The translations under genes were made by a program, and so were the position numbers. Below, one piece after another: positions 20,107 through 20,560 of a stretch of DNA of 20,560 nucleotides; position 1 is the stretch's first letter; each line of letters opens with the position of its first letter. A model generated the notes under the pieces. That model ran no database searches. It was not told the origin of the DNA and worked only from the letters and a program-made list of their open reading frames with translations. The stretch is from STD1-80 sp043802745 (GTDB lineage Bacteria > Patescibacteriota > Minisyncoccia > Minisyncoccales > CG1-02-41-26): contig JAZDKU010000034.1 of NCBI GenBank assembly GCA_043802745.1, positions 1 through 20,560 on the forward strand, given 5' to 3'.

Positions 20107-20560
20107 GCCTTTTGTCATTCTGAGCCAGCAGGCGAAGAATCGCTTCGCAGTGATGAAGTGAAAAGAACTCATCAATAAATTGCCGGGCTTCGGGTAAATC
20201 GCCATATTCTTTAACCAATAAATTTTTATTACCCTTAATCATAGCGGAAATTTTATGTTTGTCGTCAAATTTTTGATATAAGCAAAATACTTTTTTGCCC
20301 AATTGTTCGGCCCGGGCGATTTCATAGCCAACCCCCAGGGAGGGCGTGGAAATTTCTGCCAGCAAAACATCGGCCGTTTGGATATAGTCCATATCGCGCT
20401 TAAAGATTTTTTCTTCGGGCAAGTTTTCACCATCAGTAGTCAATTCTTTCTTGCCGATGTGCTCGGTTAAAACCTCGCCATATTCTTTAAGGCGTTCAAT
20501 GATTTGCTGATAAATTTCTTGATTGTCTCGGCCAGCTCTTATGGCTCCGGCAAAATATAT
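20090..20560 (-). CDS. 2'-deoxynucleoside 5'-phosphate N-hydrolase (DNPH1/RCL-like), 5' end beyond window
   Basis: 156 codons are visible, open to the right edge; probably only the first one to three residues are missing (the visible start IYFAGAIRAGRDNQEIY is the family's beta-1 and phosphate-binding loop). Family features: YFAGAIRAGR, TEHIG, a helix with RDMDYIQTADVLLAEIS, and PSLGVGYEIARAEQLGKKV, where D and the catalytic E of GVGYEIARA lie. The enzyme cleaves the base from deoxynucleoside monophosphates (nucleotide-pool cleaning) and is related to nucleoside deoxyribosyltransferases. The normal protein ends about QFIDEFF; the last 22 residues (SLHHCEAILRLLAQNDKR...) are encoded by a dispersed repeat at 20112-20162, so the C-terminus is a repeat-derived extension. 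The 23S promoter starts in its 3' end. Confidence 0.82.
   Translation of the reverse strand: MYFAGAIRAGRDNQEIYQQIIERLKEYGEVLTEHIGKKELTTDGENLPEEKIFKRDMDYIQTADVLLAEISTPSLGVGYEIARAEQLGKKVFCLYQKFDDKHKISAMIKGNKNLLVKEYGDLPEARQFIDEFFSLHHCEAILRLLAQNDKRLDNSF
20112..20162. repeat. Dispersed repeat (GTCATTCTGAGC...GAAGAATC type) at the gene 3' end
   Basis: GTCATTCTGAGCCAGCAGG and the following CGAAGAATCGCTTCGCAG, containing a short palindrome GAATCGCTTCG. From memory, sequences of the form GTCATTCTGAGC...CGAAGAATC are scattered through many bacterial genomes. It encodes the odd tail of the hydrolase. Confidence 0.5.

Overview
The window looks like a piece of a small, AT-rich genome of the Candidate Phyla Radiation (Patescibacteria, Parcubacteria-like). 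The reasons are the divergent rRNA carrying a self-splicing intron, the many short palindromes placed between and inside genes, the FN3/peptidoglycan-binding exported protein, the sparse Shine-Dalgarno sites with very short leaders, and a single-gene-copy style of cell-wall and translation genes. The assignment is inference; no taxon was tested.

Left part (1-7465): a truncated IS30-type transposase gene at the edge, then an accessory-looking region. It holds TrmB-type winged-helix regulators (147-908, 2862-3656, 4927-5685 and a decayed one ending at 7465), all on +. Between them on the - strand lie two branched-chain-amino-acid-type substrate-binding protein genes (intact 1436-2581, decayed 5733-6782) and five small genes (three membrane proteins, a zinc-ribbon protein, a helical acidic protein). 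The intact binding protein and its TrmB neighbour are divergent, each with a near-consensus extended -10 promoter. A predicted short antisense RNA lies in the leader of the binding-protein gene. The second divergent pair has lost both 5' ends in what looks like one deletion.

Middle part (7473-12549): a compact - strand unit lysS, FN3/PG-binding exported protein, livH, livM, livG with gaps of 13, 2, 3 and 1 bases. These genes give a branched-chain amino acid (HAAT family) ABC importer with both permeases but only one ATPase; no livF is present. The distant substrate-binding protein would complete it, with TrmB proteins as likely regulators.

Next (12607-15984): the cell-shape and wall genes mreC, mreD and mrdA (PBP2), also on -.

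Right part (16019-20560): a terminator, 5S rRNA and 23S rRNA on the - strand. There is no 16S upstream: the 23S has its own promoter directly behind (partly inside) a deoxynucleotide hydrolase gene (DNPH1/RCL-like). The 23S gene contains a 659-base group I intron with a single-motif LAGLIDADG endonuclease, inserted at the position used by the I-CreI intron of Chlamydomonas chloroplasts. The core elements P, Q, R and S of the ribozyme and the P1 helix with its U.G pair can be read directly.
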